Below the pieces are notes generated by a model. The model was given only the letters and a program-made list of their open reading frames with translations. It had not been told where the DNA came from and did not search any database. This document shows, in pieces, positions 23,535 through 35,666 of a stretch of 49,518 nucleotides of DNA; positions within the stretch are counted from its first letter, which is position 1; the number at the start of each line of letters is the position of its first letter. The stretch spans positions 1 through 49,518 of the forward strand of contig JAITXG010000039.1 of the NCBI GenBank assembly GCA_031284865.1, in the 5' to 3' direction. Source of the DNA: Mycoplasmataceae bacterium (GTDB lineage Bacteria > Bacillota_I > Bacilli_A > Mycoplasmatales > Mycoplasmoidaceae). Both the position numbers and the translations under genes were made by a program.

Positions 23535-24814
23535 TACACATTATTAGAGGCAATGGAATTGTAATATTTTTTTACTTCAGGGGAAACAATAATTTGTTTT
23601 TTATTAAAATTAATTACTTTTAAATTATCTAAACTTCTTACGCGTGAAAGGGCGACATATAGTTGTCCGCAAGCAAAGATATTCTTACAGTCAATGATTG
23701 CGGCGTCTAATGTCATGCCTTGGCTCTTGTGGATAGTTAATGCATAAGACGGTAATAAAGGGATCTGCTTAAATGTAGCAACACGCTTGCCTTGTAAGTT
23801 TAATTTAGTTCATACATGTCTACGTAATTTGATGACTTCATCGCTGCCTTCGAATTTGACTGACACGGATTGTTTACCTTTCTCATCACAGCAAGATATG
23901 ACTTCACCCTTTGAACCATTCATGTAGCGATTTTTCTTATCATTATTAACAGCGATAACATGTGTGCCTACTTTGAGTGTTAAGATCTCTTTGGCAATAC
24001 AATCACGAGTAATAGATACCTTATCATGTTTAAATTTCTTATTACGCTTTCCTTTAATTTCAGCAACATAGGTATATTCTTTACCAGGAATAGCCTTTAA
24101 GCATTTTTGATTATGCGTGTCACATTCTTCATTAGTAGAGAAGAAGACGGTGGTATTCTTAGGTAAATCTCGATGAACGCACTTTTCCAGTATGGCAGCC
24201 GTTTTGGGATTTCATTGACCAGTTCTAATTTCATTTAGGAATTTGACAAAGTTCTTATCCTCTTGTCGATAGACATCAGTTAAATGAATGGTACGAATGT
24301 TTGCAGCTTTTCATGATGGAGATTCAAATAGTCACTGGTTCTCTTTCTTCTCTCAACTTTTAACGACAGGCGGAATTTGATAGAAATCTCCAGTGAAGAT
24401 TAAAGTTTTACCACCAAACGGTTTATCGTTACGGCTAGTTTGTTGCAGAATAGCATTAATTAATTCAAGTTGATCGGCTCTTAACATGGACACTTCATCA
24501 ATGATGATGACATCAATTTTGGACATACGTTGCGAAATCCCTTTAAAAAGGAAAGATGATTTCATAAAACCAATATAGCCCATATCAGTGCGTGTTTGTA
24601 GTCCCATTAATTTATGAACAGTGATACCGCCTAAGTTTAAAGCATTAATGCCCGTAGTAGAGGTTAAAGCTACACCGCAACCACTTGCTTTTAGTGAATT
24701 GTAGATGGCTTTTAATAAATGCGTTTTACCGACGCCAGCCGGTCCGGTGATGAACAAAGATTGCTTGCGTTCGGTGATATCATCTAAAAGATTCAAGAAT
24801 TCATTGGACGTCAT
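23531..24814 (-). CDS. Pif1/RecD-like superfamily 1B helicase
   Basis: A 427-residue ATPase. Walker A is GPAGVGKT (24-31), Walker B is IIIDEVSML (103-111), then FTGDFYQIPPV, and late motifs SYALTIHKSQGMTLD and QLYVALSRVRSLDNLKVI. These match Pif1-type 5'-3' DNA helicases more than RecD2, whose N-terminal extension is absent. Possible roles are fork restart and unwinding of G-quadruplex or R-loop structures. The reading frame has several TGA-Trp codons in the middle. Its -10 overlaps that of divergent fhs. It is transcribed convergently with the SemiSWEET gene. Confidence 0.85.
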
Positions 24815-24822
24815 AATAACTT

Positions 24823-24830
24823 ATTATAAT
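24823..24830. promoter_or_regulatory. Overlapping divergent -10 boxes (helicase / fhs)
   Basis: The palindrome ATTATAAT supplies TATAAT on the plus strand (24825-24830, toward fhs) and on the minus strand (24828-24823, toward the helicase). The helicase ATG is 8 nt away, and the fhs leader is about 25-30 nt. The two promoters cannot be occupied at the same time. Confidence 0.5.
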
Positions 24831-24859
24831 TGTCTTAATCTATAGTAGAAAGTAAAAGC

Positions 24860-26434
24860 ATGAAACCAATCGTTGACATTTTAAAGAAATTTGGCATACC
24901 ACAAAAAGGTATTTACCAATATGGTTCGCATATCGCTAAACTTGAACCTATTTTAAAACGTCCAAGTTCGCAAAAGAAGTTAATTTTAGTTACAGCTATT
25001 TCACCAACACCAGCTGGAGAAGGTAAAACTACTGTATCAATCGGCTTAAATGATGCCTTGAATAGTTTAAAACATAAATCGATTGTTGCCTTGCGCGAAC
25101 CTTCTATGGGCCCGGTGTTTGGAGTTAAAGGTGGAGCGAACGGCGGGGGTAAAGCCCAGATTGTGCCTAAAGACGATATTGATTTACATTTTACTGGTGA
25201 CTTTCATGCAATTACTGCGGCTAACAATTTGATTGCGGCTTGTATTGATAATCACATTTATTGAGGTAATGAGTTACAAATCAATTTGAATCAAATTACT
25301 TGAAGACGAGTTATGGATGTGAATGATCGAGCAGTTCGTGAAATTGAAGTAACTATTAATTCCAAGAAAAATCTTAAATATAAAACTGGTTTTGATATTA
25401 CGGCAGCTAGTGAATTAATGGCCATCTTTTGTTTATCCAATAGCGTTAAAGAAATGGAAGAACGCATTAATAATATTATTGTGGCTTTTAACACTAGTGG
25501 TGAACCGATTTACGTTAAGCACTTTAATATCATTAACGCGATCATGAAGATTTTACAAATGGCCATCTATCCTAATTGTGTGCAATCGTTAGAAGGGAAT
25601 TTGGCTTTTGTGCATGGAGGGCCATTTGCTAATATTGCACATGGATGTAATAGTGTGTTTGCAACAAAGACGGCAATGAATTTAGCAGAATATACTGTAA
25701 CGGAAGCAGGCTTCGGCAGCGACTTAGGTGCGGAAAAGTTTTTAGATATTGTTTGTGATAATGCCGATATTAAACCTAACGCTGTTGTACTAGTTGCAAG
25801 TATTCGCTCATTGAAAATGCATGGTGGAGCAGACGCTAAGAGTTTAACTAACGAAAATTTAGCAGCTCTAAAGAGCGGTTTTGATAATTTACACCAACAC
25901 ATTAAAAATATTCAAGCATTTGGTTTGCCAGTGATTGTAGCTTTGAATCAGTTTGCTAGTGATACTAAAAACGAAATTAAAGAAGTTGGTAGTTTCTTAA
26001 CTAAACAAAATATTCCTTATTCTTTTACGACACTTTTTGCGAACGGTTCCAAAGGAGCCCAGGATTTAGCAAAGCAAGTCATAGGATTATCTTCTAAAAC
26101 TTCTAAAGTGATTCCTGTTTATAAAAGCGATGACGAATTACAAACGAAAATTGAAAGCATTGTTAAACGTTGTTATGGAGCACAAGGTGTAATTTTTTCT
26201 GAACAAGCACGTCAAAAATTAATACAATGACAAAAAAGTAAAGCTTATGTATGTATTGCTAAAACACCATTAACATTTAGCGATGATCCTAAACAAATTA
26301 TGATTCATGGTCCATTTCAAATCCATGTAAATGACTTATTAATAGCAAATGGAGCAAACTTTATCATTGTCATGGCAGGCGATATATTTAGAATGCCAGG
26401 ACTACCAAAAGAGCCAGCCGCATGCAAAATGTAA
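24860..26434 (+). CDS. fhs: Formate-tetrahydrofolate ligase
   Basis: A 524-residue enzyme making 10-formyl-THF from formate, THF and ATP. The P-loop SPTPAGEGKTT lies near 49-58. Hallmark blocks are REPSMGPVFGVKGGANGGG, DIDLHFTGDFHAI and EAGFGSDLGAEKF. The C-terminus ends IFRMPGLPKEPAACKM, close to the family end. It is some 30 residues shorter than the usual ~556, so loops have been lost. It supplies one-carbon units for initiator tRNA formylation and dTMP/purine routes. It overlaps tilS by 13 bases. Confidence 0.94.
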
Positions 26435-27324
26435 CAAATAACAGGCAATATTTAGCCGCTGTCTCAGGTGGACCCGATTCCATGGCAATGCTAGATATTT
26501 TTAAGAAAAATATTAAAATCGTTTGCCATGTCAATTATCATAAACGTGATTCAGCAAAACGTGACGAAACTATTGTGATGCAATTTTGCAAACATTACAA
26601 CATTATTTTTGAGAAATTGGATGCAACTAAAAAGTTATTAGCGCAATACGATTCAAATAATTTTCAGACGTGTGCTAGAATGCTACGATATGATTTTTTT
26701 AATAAGATAGCTAAGAAATATAAGATTAATCATTTATTTGTAGCGCACAATAAAGATGATTTTGTAGAGACGGCCATGATGCAGAAGGCAAGACGCTCTA
26801 TGACATTGTTCTTTGGTATTCTTCCATCTCAGACTTGAAAAGACTTAATTATTGAACGTCCATTATTAAGTAAGCGTAAAAAAGATTTGTTAACATATTG
26901 TGATCGGAAGCATATCCCTTACGGGATTGATGAAACTAATTTTGATGATCACTATACACGTAATGCTTTGCGTAAAGAAATTACCAAGTGAACGGATAAG
27001 AAATTTAATGCTAAATTCCTAGAATTCAAAAAACATAACGTTGCCCACACAAAATTAAGAAATACCATTGATAGAGCATACCATAAATGGCGAGAAGGTA
27101 GATGAGACGTTAAATTATTTCAGCGTCGAAATCATCAATTACAGATTTACATTCTCTATCGATTTTTGGTTGATAATAATATTCATAAAATTAGCTCAGC
27201 AAAAATTAAACTTATTCAGCAATTTCTTCTGTGTGCTAACAAACGCGGTACTTTAAGAATGGGTAGGCAACAAATATTAATGAAAGATAAAGGATATATT
27301 TGTCTTAAAAAGAAATTAGTTTAA
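26422..27324 (+). CDS. tilS: tRNA(Ile)-lysidine synthase
   Basis: A 300-residue N-type ATP pyrophosphatase. SGGPDSMAMLDI (15-26) is the PP-loop. ARMLRYDFFNKIAKKYKINHLFVAHNKDDFVET is the expected following block (stated here as two halves: ARMLRYDFF and VAHNKDDFVET). The later segment DETNFDDHYTRNALR is the typical TilS motif. The enzyme converts C34 to lysidine in tRNA-Ile(CAU) so that AUA is read as Ile. The protein is short, as in mycoplasmas, with a reduced C-terminal domain. Its start overlaps fhs. Confidence 0.9.
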
Positions 27325-27399
27325 ATGTGAGCAAGTATATAAATACAATGTGGTTGGTCTTAGCATAAATGTTCAATGTTAAAATGTTATACTTAAAAC
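27325..27399 (+). promoter_or_regulatory. uvrB promoter region
   Basis: TATACT at 27388-27393 lies 6 bp before the uvrB ATG, with no Shine-Dalgarno between. It would give a leaderless transcript. No convincing -35 is present. Confidence 0.4.
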
Positions 27400-29394
27400 A
27401 TGAAGAAATTTGTTTTAACAAGCGAATTTAAACCCAAGGGCGACCAAAGTAATGCTATTCAGAAAATTATGAAAAATTTTTCTGATAGTGTTGACACACA
27501 AGTATTATTAGGGGCCACTGGTACAGGTAAAACGTTCACAATTGCCAATATCATTAACAAAGTACAAAAGAACACTTTGATCATGGTGCACAATAAGACA
27601 TTAGCAGCACAACTGTATAGCGAATTTAAAGATTTATTTAAACAAAATCACGTGGAATACTTCGTATCTTACTTTGATTTCTATCAACCTGAAGCATATA
27701 TCCCCCGTACTGACACATATGTTGAAAAAAGTGCTCAAGCTAACGAAGAAATTGAAATGCTTCGTCTATCCACGATTAATTCCTTAGCCAGTGGCGAACC
27801 AACGATTGTTATTGCTTCTGTTGCAGCTATTTATGCATCTGTTGCGCCAAGCGATTTTGAAATCTATAGAATTATTTTATCTAAAAATCAAGAACGTAAT
27901 TTGAAACAATTGCAATACGATTTGGTTCGTTTGCAATATGAAAGAAATAATATTGATCTTAAACCAGGAACATTTCGTTTGAAAGGTGATGTATTAGAAA
28001 TTGCACCAGGGTATACAGATGCCTTTACCATCCGTGTTTCATTCTATGGTAACACAATAGAGGACATCGCTTTAATTGATAGTTTGACTGGGGAAGTGAA
28101 AGAACGTTGAGACACGTATGTTATTGTACCAGCTAGCGAATATATCATGAATAAAGATCGTTGAAAAGAGTCAATGGAATTAATTAAAAGTGAAATGATC
28201 GAGCGTGTGAAATCCTTTAAAATGAACAATAAGTTATTGGAAGCACAACGAATTGAAGAACGCACTAAACACGACATTGAATCAATGGAAGAATTGGGTT
28301 ATTGTAACGGAATAGAAAATTATTCACGCCACCTTGAATTAAGAAAAGAGGGAAGTACACCATACACTTTGTTTGATTACTTTAAAGGCGATTGATTATT
28401 GGTGATTGATGAGTCACATATGACTATTCCGCAAGTAAGGGGGATGTACAATACAGATCGCTCACGTAAGAATACATTGGTGGAATATGGATGACGTCTA
28501 CCATCGGCGCTTGACAATCGTCCACTTAACTTTGAAGAGTTTCAAAAAACTATTAACAAAGTTATATATATGTCGGCGACACCTAACGAATGAGAAGTCG
28601 CGCAATCTGGCAACCATGTAGTAGAACAATTAGTACGTCCGACCGGTTTGATTGACCCTATAATTGAAATTCATTCTAGCAAACATCAGGTTGATGACTT
28701 AGTGATTGAAATTCAGAAGCAAATTAAGAAGAAAGAACGCACATTTATTACAGTCTTAACTATTAAGATGGCAGAAAGTCTGACGGAATATTTGCATAAG
28801 CAAAAAATCAAAGCAATGTATATGCATAATGAACTTAAAACATTAGAACGTTCGCAAATTATTAATGAATTACGTAGAGGTAAATATGATGTCATTGTTG
28901 GTATTAACCTTTTGCGTGAAGGTTTAGATGTACCGGAAGTATCATTAGTATGTATTCTTGATGCGGATAAGCCAGGTATATTTCGCAGCAACAAATCATT
29001 AATACAAACTTTTGGTCGCGCAGCGCGTAATGTTAATGGCCGTGTTATTATGTATGCTGACACTATTACAGAACAAATGCAGTCAGCCATGGACGAAACT
29101 AGTCGAAGACGTCAAATACAAATAGAATACAACAAGAAAAATCACATTACACCACAGACTATTTCCAAACCGATATTTGATGATATTCATTCTAAAGAAG
29201 GTGCTAAAGCAGTGGAGGCTTACTTCCACAATCGTAATAAAGTTGATCTTAAAAAGAAAACTAGAGCAATCGCGGTATTACGTAAGGAAATGTTACAAGC
29301 AGCAACACACCAAGAATATGAAAGGGCTGCATATCTGCGTGATATGATAATAGAATTAGAGGGTGATAGTAAAAATGCTGTTCAAGAAAATTAA
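27400..29394 (+). CDS. uvrB: Excinuclease ABC subunit B
   Basis: A 664-residue helicase-like repair protein that verifies DNA damage and recruits UvrC. Walker A GATGTGKT lies at 38-45. The beta-hairpin region holds [18 protein letters not shown]. Later motifs include VDE-type box (LVIDESH), the conserved [12 protein letters not shown], and QTFGRAARN. The C-terminal UVR domain ([13 protein letters not shown]) for UvrC binding is present. Several TGA-Trp codons occur. The last 20 bases overlap the following lipoprotein gene. Confidence 0.96.
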
Positions 29395-30397
29395 AACAAT
29401 ATTAGCCAGCGGCCTAATTGCTGTAGGCGTCGCTTCTTCATGTTTAGTTATCTCATCTTGTGATAACGGTGGCGGTGGTGACACCGCTTACGATCAAGAT
29501 ACCGACCCCCGTTTATCAGGTGAGGATGATGCTATATGTCAGTATGCTTTTGATCGTACTTTTTCTATTGCCGCCACTAACGGAGAGCGTTGAGTAAGGG
29601 GCACGGGTTGAATATATAAACGTGATACACCTACAATTGATCAAAATTATCGTTACTATCTTATGACTAATTGACATGTCGCTTATGATTTTGAACATTT
29701 AGATATTCCGGGCAACGTAATTTATGGTATTAGTTATTTGGACAGCGTTGATAAAAACGGAATAGGTTATCGTTTTGATAGTAGCAAATATAAGTGAGCC
29801 AATGGTATTGATGATTTTTATTTTACTACTCCCGCTTGAAATGCGCAACGTGCCGTTGTATCACAGACGTTGTATGGTGTAGATGCATCAATGTATAAAA
29901 TTAATCTGAAAGGTCTTGCTTTACAGGATTCATATTTAAAACATAGATTAGATGAAATTAATTCTGCGGCAAGTGCAGATGGTTCTTTATTAACATTTAA
30001 AACTAGTGAATATACATCTGTGCCCACTACTCCTTTTTATTTAGTAGGTTATCCTTCAGTCGGAGAAAACGCAGCTACAACACGTTTAACAAAAAGAAAA
30101 AATTTTATGGAGAGGGACGGGATTTTTAATAATTATCCTAACCGCCAAAGCCATTGAATTCATCCAAATGTAGTTCAGTCTGTCGCTGATTGTTATCGAT
30201 TTCAAGAAGGATATTTTAACCTTAGAGGTGGATCAAGCGGTAGTATGATACTTAACAGCGATAAGGAAGTAGTCGGTATCTATTGAGGAACCGTTACATA
30301 TTTAGACAGTGGCAAAGTTTATGGCACAGCTGATATTTTGAAAAGTGCACAGTATGATGTTATTAACTGCGCAAATAACGATACACAATTATCTTAA
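29375..30397 (+). CDS. Trypsin-like serine protease lipoprotein (DUF31/MIP-like)
   Basis: A 340-residue lipoprotein. The signal peptide ends in VISSC (Cys29). A chymotrypsin-type triad can be traced: His101 in LMTNWHVA, a likely Asp170 in VDASMYKI (equivalent to the usual DLAVLKI), and Ser288 in GGSSGSM. GTGWIYKR precedes the His block. This layout resembles the mycoplasma DUF31 peptidases, some of which are immunoglobulin proteases, but this protein is short for that group. ATG 29375 is preferred; an in-frame GTG at 29363 is possible. It overlaps uvrB by 20 bases, so its expression is tied to a repair gene. The substrate is unknown. Confidence 0.75.
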
Positions 30398-31174
30398 TTA
30401 TTTATTTTGAAATAATTGAATAGCGTTGTTCAATAATGTTTCTTGCACATCTTGTTCAGACAATTTTAGTAGCTCTCCTATTTTATTAACAATTAAATCA
30501 ATATATTCTGGAGTATTAGTTTTGCCACGATGTGGTTCTGGTGTTAACCACGGTGCGTCTGTCTCAGATAATAATTTATTTAAAGGGATGATTTTAATAA
30601 CTTCTTTTAATTCATGGGCATTTTTAAAAGTGATAATGCCAGGAATGGAAAAAAAACAATTCAAGTTATTGAGTTTATGTGTTATTGCTATGCTTCCGTT
30701 GTAACAATGAATAATGATTTTCAATCCTTGGGCATGTTTGTGCAGTATTTCATAGCATTTTTCAAATGCATCACGAACGTGAACCATCAACGGGAGATTA
30801 TATTTACGAGCCAAAGCGATATGAGCGATAAAAAAAGACGTTTGTTCTTCTTCATTATATGGTTTGTGAAAAAAATCAAGGCCAGTCTCCCCGATAGCGA
30901 TAATTTTATTTCGATCTTTGTCTTTTAACATGCCTTCTAACTCTTTGATACATATTTTTAGAGGAGTTTTATTAGTATCAGAAGGATGAACACCAACGCA
31001 TGCAAAGACATTTTCAAATTGTTTTGCATGTTGAACGGCAACCAACGATGAAGGAATATCAACACCAATATCATTGATGAGAATGCCTTTTGATAGACAT
31101 GTATTAGCAATTCGCTCCACATCTTTAGTAAGCGGGTCACAATTTAAATGAGTATGGACATCATAGTATTTCAT
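30398..31174 (-). CDS. tatD: TatD-family metal-dependent deoxyribonuclease
   Basis: A 258-residue TIM-barrel hydrolase. Metal ligands are visible in order: DVHTHLN (residues 5-11), the Glu of IGETGLDFF, MVHVRDA, IIHCYNG and SETDAPWL. TatD enzymes are 3'-5' exonucleases linked to DNA repair and degradation. It is the last gene of the serS-tmk-holB-mnmE-tatD operon, coupled to mnmE by TAATG. Its stop codon directly abuts the stop of the protease gene on the other strand. Confidence 0.92.
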   Translation of the reverse strand: MKYYDVHTHLNCDPLTKDVERIANTCLSKGILINDIGVDIPSSLVAVQHAKQFENVFACVGVHPSDTNKTPLKICIKELEGMLKDKDRNKIIAIGETGLDFFHKPYNEEEQTSFFIAHIALARKYNLPLMVHVRDAFEKCYEILHKHAQGLKIIIHCYNGSIAITHKLNNLNCFFSIPGIITFKNAHELKEVIKIIPLNKLLSETDAPWLTPEPHRGKTNTPEYIDLIVNKIGELLKLSEQDVQETLLNNAIQLFQNK

Positions 31175-32502
31175 TATTTACCTACACAGAAGTTTTTAAA
31201 TAACTCATCATAAAAGTTTTCGGTTTTATTCTCGCCTAAGATATTTTGTATATTCACTAGACATTGATGTAATAACTCCATTGATAAATCAACTGGTTCG
31301 TGTTTCTTCATCAAATGTTCTATTTGCAATAAATTATTGTGTACTTGTTCTAACAATGCAATAGCACGTTCGCTTTGTAATATGACTAATTCACTATCGC
31401 TCAAATCCAGTTTTCGAATTTGTTTGGAAATAGCATTAATTAAGTTACTAATTTTACCATGTTTGGCACTTACTTTGATGCCTTTTATACTAGTTTTAAT
31501 TGGCAGATCAGTTTTATTTAAAACAATTAAATATTTTTTATTATTTAGATTATTCAAAATGTTTTTATTAGTTTTCTTTGACGCCTTGGAAGCATCGATA
31601 ACATATAGAACTAATTCAGATTTATCAATGGCTTGCATAGTTTTTTGTATGCCCATTTTCTCGACGGATTCACGACTATGACGAATGCCGGCTGTATCTA
31701 AGAAATTTAAAGTTAGTTCATTGATATTTACTCTTTCACTAATGACATCACGAGTAGTGCCAGGAGCGCTAGACACTATTGCTCTAGGTTCGTGAATGAA
31801 GGCATTTAAAAGCGACGATTTACCAGCATTAGGTTCGCCAACGATAGCAACATTAATACCTTGGTGATATAAAGTAGCCTGCTTGGAATGAATGACGATT
31901 GATTTAATTTGCTGGATAAGATTAGATATGATTTTTTCAAATTGAATAGGAGTGATTTGTGGGACGTCATTATATTCAGGATAATCAATATTAATCTCTA
32001 TCTGCCCAATTAATGTGAATAATGTTTTCTTAAAAATTGTCAGGGTTTGATGTGTGGGTGAATTGATAGCATTATTGGCAATTTGAACAGCAGTAGCATT
32101 AGGAGCATGAATTAAATTGTTAATAGATTCAGCTTCTAAAAGAGTAAGTTTATTATTCATAAAAGCTCTTTGTGAGAATTCACCAGGCTTAGCTAATTCA
32201 CAGCCGTGTTTGATAAGTAATTTAATGATGATACTAGCAAGAAATAAACCGCCATGGCAATTAATTTCAATGGTGTCCTCTCCGGTGAATGAACGTGGCG
32301 CCACAAATTTTATCATTAACACATGATCAATTATTTTCTTATCATCAATAATTTTTACTTTTTGAACAGAGTAATGTTTTTTGACAATCTTGATATCTGT
32401 TATAGAGTTAACGATGTCATAAGTTTTTGGCCCTGAGACACGAATAATGTGAATGGCGCTGTTCATTGGGGCAGTTGCTAAAGCAACGATGGTGTTATTC
32501 AT
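31174..32502 (-). CDS. mnmE: tRNA modification GTPase MnmE
   Basis: A 442-residue protein. The N-terminal formyl-THF-binding domain is followed by a helical domain with an inserted G domain: G1 GEPNAGKSS (222-230), GTTRD, DTAG (269-272) and NKTD. The C-terminus ends CVGK, the conserved final motif. With MnmG it modifies U34 of tRNAs. It depends on folate one-carbon units, which fits fhs and the cycloligase in this window. Start and stop are both coupled to neighbours by TAATG overlaps; GGAGC lies upstream inside holB. Confidence 0.96.
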   Translation of the reverse strand: MNNTIVALATAPMNSAIHIIRVSGPKTYDIVNSITDIKIVKKHYSVQKVKIIDDKKIIDHVLMIKFVAPRSFTGEDTIEINCHGGLFLASIIIKLLIKHGCELAKPGEFSQRAFMNNKLTLLEAESINNLIHAPNATAVQIANNAINSPTHQTLTIFKKTLFTLIGQIEINIDYPEYNDVPQITPIQFEKIISNLIQQIKSIVIHSKQATLYHQGINVAIVGEPNAGKSSLLNAFIHEPRAIVSSAPGTTRDVISERVNINELTLNFLDTAGIRHSRESVEKMGIQKTMQAIDKSELVLYVIDASKASKKTNKNILNNLNNKKYLIVLNKTDLPIKTSIKGIKVSAKHGKISNLINAISKQIRKLDLSDSELVILQSERAIALLEQVHNNLLQIEHLMKKHEPVDLSMELLHQCLVNIQNILGENKTENFYDELFKNFCVGK

Positions 32503-33299
32503 TATTTGCTCCTCTTTTGCAAAAAGGTTACTATCGCGTCAAATAGTAATATTTTAACGGGGTTATATTTCACATTAGCAATCATCTTTAATAATACTTC
32601 GCTGTTACCGACGAGGCTATTTAAAATCTTAAGCATTAATCCAATTTGAACATAGTCAAATTTACGAAATTGATCACTCATTTTCTTAATAGAAGCCAAG
32701 TTGTTACATTCAGCAATTAATAATTTGCTGTAATCAAATAATTTAATAAATATTTTGCTTTTGATGTCGGCCTTTATTAAATCGTAACTGTAATAAATAT
32801 CGCTAATTACTTTCTGTTGTTCAGGCGTTACTTTAAATTTTTCAAGATGTAGTTGACAATTATGAGAGTCAGAAGTAATAACGAAAGTTTGGCACCGACT
32901 TTTGATAGTGGCAATGACTAAATCTACGCTTCGAGTGGTGAGGATGGCATATGTTTGTGTTGGTGGCTCTTCTAAAAATTTCAATAATGAATTAATTGCT
33001 TGTGGCGTAGCATTTTCGACGCCATTAATAATGTAAAACTTGTATCCGCCCGTTTCGAAACCAGAGCGAGTAAAACGCTGGATGATATCTATGATTTGCT
33101 CTTTTTTGATAGCTTCAGCATAACCATTGATACGAACCATGTCGAAATATTGATTGTTATCAATTTTTGCGTTTAGTATTGGATCATTAATGATAGACTT
33201 AATGTAATCCTTAGTAAATTGCTCAAGATCGCTTAATTTAGACTCAACTAACAGAATGGCATGTGGTTTATGTTGTGCACTTATTATGTTACTAAGCAT
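32502..33299 (-). CDS. holB: DNA polymerase III delta' subunit
   Basis: A 265-residue clamp-loader protein. LLKFLEEPP and the SRC motif in IKSRCQTF identify it as delta'. No Walker A is visible, as expected for a non-hydrolysing subunit. The start MLSNIISAQ at 33299 is chosen over an upstream in-frame start because tmk ends here (8-base overlap). The order serS-tmk-holB-mnmE-tatD is the same as MG005-MG009 of M. genitalium. Confidence 0.85.
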   Translation of the reverse strand: MLSNIISAQHKPHAILLVESKLSDLEQFTKDYIKSIINDPILNAKIDNNQYFDMVRINGYAEAIKKEQIIDIIQRFTRSGFETGGYKFYIINGVENATPQAINSLLKFLEEPPTQTYAILTTRSVDLVIATIKSRCQTFVITSDSHNCQLHLEKFKVTPEQQKVISDIYYSYDLIKADIKSKIFIKLFDYSKLLIAECNNLASIKKMSDQFRKFDYVQIGLMLKILNSLVGNSEVLLKMIANVKYNPVKILLFDAIVTFLQKRSK

Positions 33300-33954
33300 G
33301 ACAATGTCCTTCGATAAAAGTCTTAACAATTCTATAAACTTCAGCGAACACTTGTTTAATTTCTCGTGAAGCATCCACCTCTTTCATATTTAATCCGTGA
33401 TTTTCATCAAGAATTTTACGGTAGCCTTCATAAACTTTATTATGTAATTCCATTTTTTCTTGATCCAAACGATTAAAATCTCTTAATGAATTCGCTTTAA
33501 TACGTTCGATACCTTGAGTGGGGTTAATCATTAATATGATAGTTAAATCAGGAAGAGTATCAGCAATTGCGAATTGATTAACATCTCAAATAGCTTGGAT
33601 ACCTAGGCCACGGGCATAGCCTTGATAAACTAAGGAAGAATGAATATAACGATCACAAAGTACTAAATCACCGTGAGCAAGATGCGGTTTGATAAAATCT
33701 TGTACATGTTGAGCCCTAGAAGCTGCAAATAATAACGCTTCGGTGCGATCAGTAATTTTATATTCGATTTTATTTAATAGAATATTACGAATGTCTTCAG
33801 CAATCACATTATTTTTACCGCCAGGTTCTCTTGTAGTAACAATGTCAAAAGGAAGGTTGTCGCGCTTTAAAGCGTCGTACAACATAGTAAGGATGGTAGA
33901 TTTACCACTACCATCCGGACCTTCAAAAGTAATAAATAATCCTTTTTTTTGCAT
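33292..33954 (-). CDS. tmk: Thymidylate kinase
   Basis: A 220-residue kinase converting dTMP to dTDP. The P-loop FEGPDGSGKST lies at 10-20, followed by TTREPGG, the base-site DRYIHSSLVYQG, and a lid-like segment. One TGA-Trp occurs at about residue 123. AAAGGTCAC precedes the ATG as Shine-Dalgarno. It lies 32 bp after serS and overlaps holB by 8 bases. Confidence 0.95.
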
Positions 33955-33986
33955 GTGACCTTTCTTGTGTAATTAAATAGTGAGTA

Positions 33987-35261
<1,275 letters not shown>

Positions 35262-35291
35262 GTGTTAACCCTACCATTGTTATTGGTCTAT

Positions 35292-35316
35292 ATTATAATA
35301 ATAATTTAATTATAAT
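35292..35316. promoter_or_regulatory. Divergent -10 boxes between serS and the plus-strand operon
   Basis: ATTATAAT (35292-35299) gives a TATAAT on each strand, and a second plus-strand TATAAT lies at 35311-35316. The plus gene has GGGAG (35331-35335) before ATG 35341, so it has a short leader. Confidence 0.45.
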
Positions 35317-35340
35317 AATTACGTCTTACAGGGAGCACAC

Positions 35341-35664
35341 ATGAGCAAAATAAAATTGAGTATGGATATTGATACCGAAATCTACGAAACACTAAAAAAA
35401 CAGTTAAAAGAAATGACCGATAGTTTGGGTGGCAAGATATCAGTTTCTACAATCGAAGAATATATTGAAAGTATTTTAGCTTCTTATGTAAAAAGCGGAG
35501 AACAGATTAAAAAGTTAGGTAGTAAATTCACTGATTTGATGGATATGTTCGGTGGGGATTTAAATAACATTGATATTGAATCAATTCTCAATGGTGGTTT
35601 GAAGAAAAAAGATGAAACAAGCGCTAAGAAAGATGTCAAACCTGATCCAAATCTTAAAAATTAA
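35341..35664 (+). CDS. Hypothetical protein, 107 residues
   Basis: Starts MSKIKLSMDIDTEIYETLKK, which resembles the beta-strand and first helix of ribbon-helix-helix proteins but could be coincidence. A helical middle follows, then GGDLNNIDIESILNGG and a lysine-rich disordered tail (KKKDETSAKKDVKPDPNLKN). There is no membrane segment or signal. A good Shine-Dalgarno precedes it. It is the first gene of the operon with GT2, RDD protein, PcrA, cycloligase and YmdB, and lies 2 bp before the GT2 start. I recognise no family; a regulatory or scaffold role is a guess. Confidence 0.7.
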   Translation: MSKIKLSMDIDTEIYETLKKQLKEMTDSLGGKISVSTIEEYIESILASYVKSGEQIKKLGSKFTDLMDMFGGDLNNIDIESILNGGLKKKDETSAKKDVKPDPNLKN

Positions 35665-35666
35665 TT

